In this document: positions 63,562 through 64,000 of the stretch, in pieces
How the letters are laid out: the number at the start of each line of letters is the position of its first letter
Position numbering within the stretch: position 1 is the first letter of the stretch
NCBI RefSeq assembly: GCF_943193135.1
Contig: NZ_CALPCZ010000001.1
Location: 62,001 to 126,000, forward strand
Direction of reading: 5' to 3'
DNA: 64,000 nucleotides
Origin: Odoribacter lunatus
Lineage (GTDB): Bacteria; Bacteroidota; Bacteroidia; Bacteroidales; Marinifilaceae
Made by a program: the position numbers and the translations under genes
The notes under the pieces: generated by a model
Told to the model about the DNA's origin: nothing
Databases searched by the model: none
Seen by the model: the letters and a program-made list of their open reading frames with translations, nothing else

Positions 63562-64000
63562 ATGCTTAGAAAAATCCTGCGTAAACATATCACTTGCGGA
63601 ATAGTGCTGTTTTTTCTTTTGGGGGGAGAAATACGATTGTACGCCGATGACTATGTGAAATACGTCCGGCAAATGTATCCAGTCAAGCCGCAGACAAACT
63701 GCCTGGTAGACTTGAAATTTGCTCAAGTAATACTAAAACAGTGGGAGCGGGACAGTATTTTGCTTGAAGCATCTTTTAGGATAAAAGAAGTTGAGGAATG
63801 GGAGAAAGAAACCTTGGCGGAACAATTGAACTTCTGCCTCCGCTCATGGGCGGATATCTGGAAACTTCATTTGGAACTCGCGCCGGAATTTAACAGAGGG
63901 GGAGACTTGGTTGCCGAAATAAAAATATGGGTACCCCGCGATATAACTTTGGACATAATCAACCGTTACGGGACAATCAACCTGCCGGACTACGACGCCC
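63562..64000 (+). CDS. Secreted protein of unknown function, cut by the window end
   Basis: An open frame of 146 codons from ATG 63562 with no stop before the window end. It starts MLRKILRKHITCGIVLFFLL, a signal peptide (cleaved near LYADD), then YVRQMYPVKPQTNCLVDLKF. The visible end, WVPRDITLDIINRYGTINLP, resembles the repeated strands of DUF4097-type beta-helix domains, in which charged strands alternate with N-x-Y-G turns. This resemblance is weak and the rest of the protein is missing. Confidence 0.7.
   Translation, partial: MLRKILRKHITCGIVLFFLLGGEIRLYADDYVKYVRQMYPVKPQTNCLVDLKFAQVILKQWERDSILLEASFRIKEVEEWEKETLAEQLNFCLRSWADIWKLHLELAPEFNRGGDLVAEIKIWVPRDITLDIINRYGTINLPDYDA

Overview
The window is chromosomal DNA from a member of the Bacteroidota, most probably the order Bacteroidales. 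Evidence: promoters of the Bacteroidota type (TTTG/TTG at about -33 and TAnnTTTG at about -7) recur upstream of genes; Shine-Dalgarno sequences are rare; and marker genes such as gldD, gldE, four DUF6266 proteins, an RteC-like protein, an HU/COX24-like/rng cluster and a CcdA-thioredoxin DsbD are present. A gut genus such as Odoribacter or Butyricimonas is a guess from gene content, not shown by the sequence.

Left part (1-6000). On the minus strand lie gmd (GDP-mannose 4,6-dehydratase, followed at the window edge by what is probably fcl) and, divergently promoted, a phage-lysis-like minus-strand cassette: a holin-like membrane protein, an N-acetylmuramoyl-L-alanine amidase, two DUF6266 proteins and a tiny membrane protein, closed by a terminator. 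An RteC-like gene and a RelE/ParE toxin-antitoxin pair follow.

Surface polysaccharide locus (about 5735-24795). A good promoter opens a plus-strand run: Wzx flippase, a deacetylase-like protein, a radical SAM enzyme, a pyruvyl transferase, four glycosyltransferases, a Wzy-like polymerase, a fused cytidylyltransferase/dehydrogenase of the CDP-ribitol type and a CDP-glycerol/ribitol phosphotransferase. After a small scar (possible decayed gene and a lone antitoxin-like gene) come a DegT aminotransferase and the initiating phosphoglycosyl transferase, ending at a strong terminator. A separate promoter drives the dTDP-rhamnose operon rfbACDB. The predicted product contains rhamnose, an amino sugar and polyol-phosphate, possibly pyruvylated. 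The central glycosyltransferase block is visibly AT-richer than the rfb genes.

Middle (24860-33532): ABC-F protein with a degenerate second ATPase site, purL, a YeiH-type exporter, a SIMPL-domain protein, a CbpA-like DnaJ and its CbpM-like partner.

The most unusual region is 33548-41269 on the minus strand: five consecutive genes whose products all carry Sec signal peptides, namely a beta-propeller/OmpA-like protein, a TPR-caspase (C14) protein with intact His/Cys dyad, a DUF4384 protein, an LPP20-like small protein and a transglutaminase-like cysteine protease homologue. The first two share a module of about 140 residues. I regard this as a candidate undescribed envelope caspase system.

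Right part (41500-64000): two more DUF6266 genes flanking an RluA pseudouridine synthase, an alkaline-phosphatase-superfamily protein that has apparently lost its metal ligands, then housekeeping genes: gldD, gldE, ssb, HU, a 29-residue COX24/bS22-like ribosomal protein, rng, dsbD, an M15-like lipoprotein, ychF, ndk, folC, rex, thrS-infC-rpmI-rplT (infC apparently starting at AUA), dapB, lepB and a truncated secreted protein. No tRNA, rRNA, CRISPR array, insertion sequence or integrase gene was seen.
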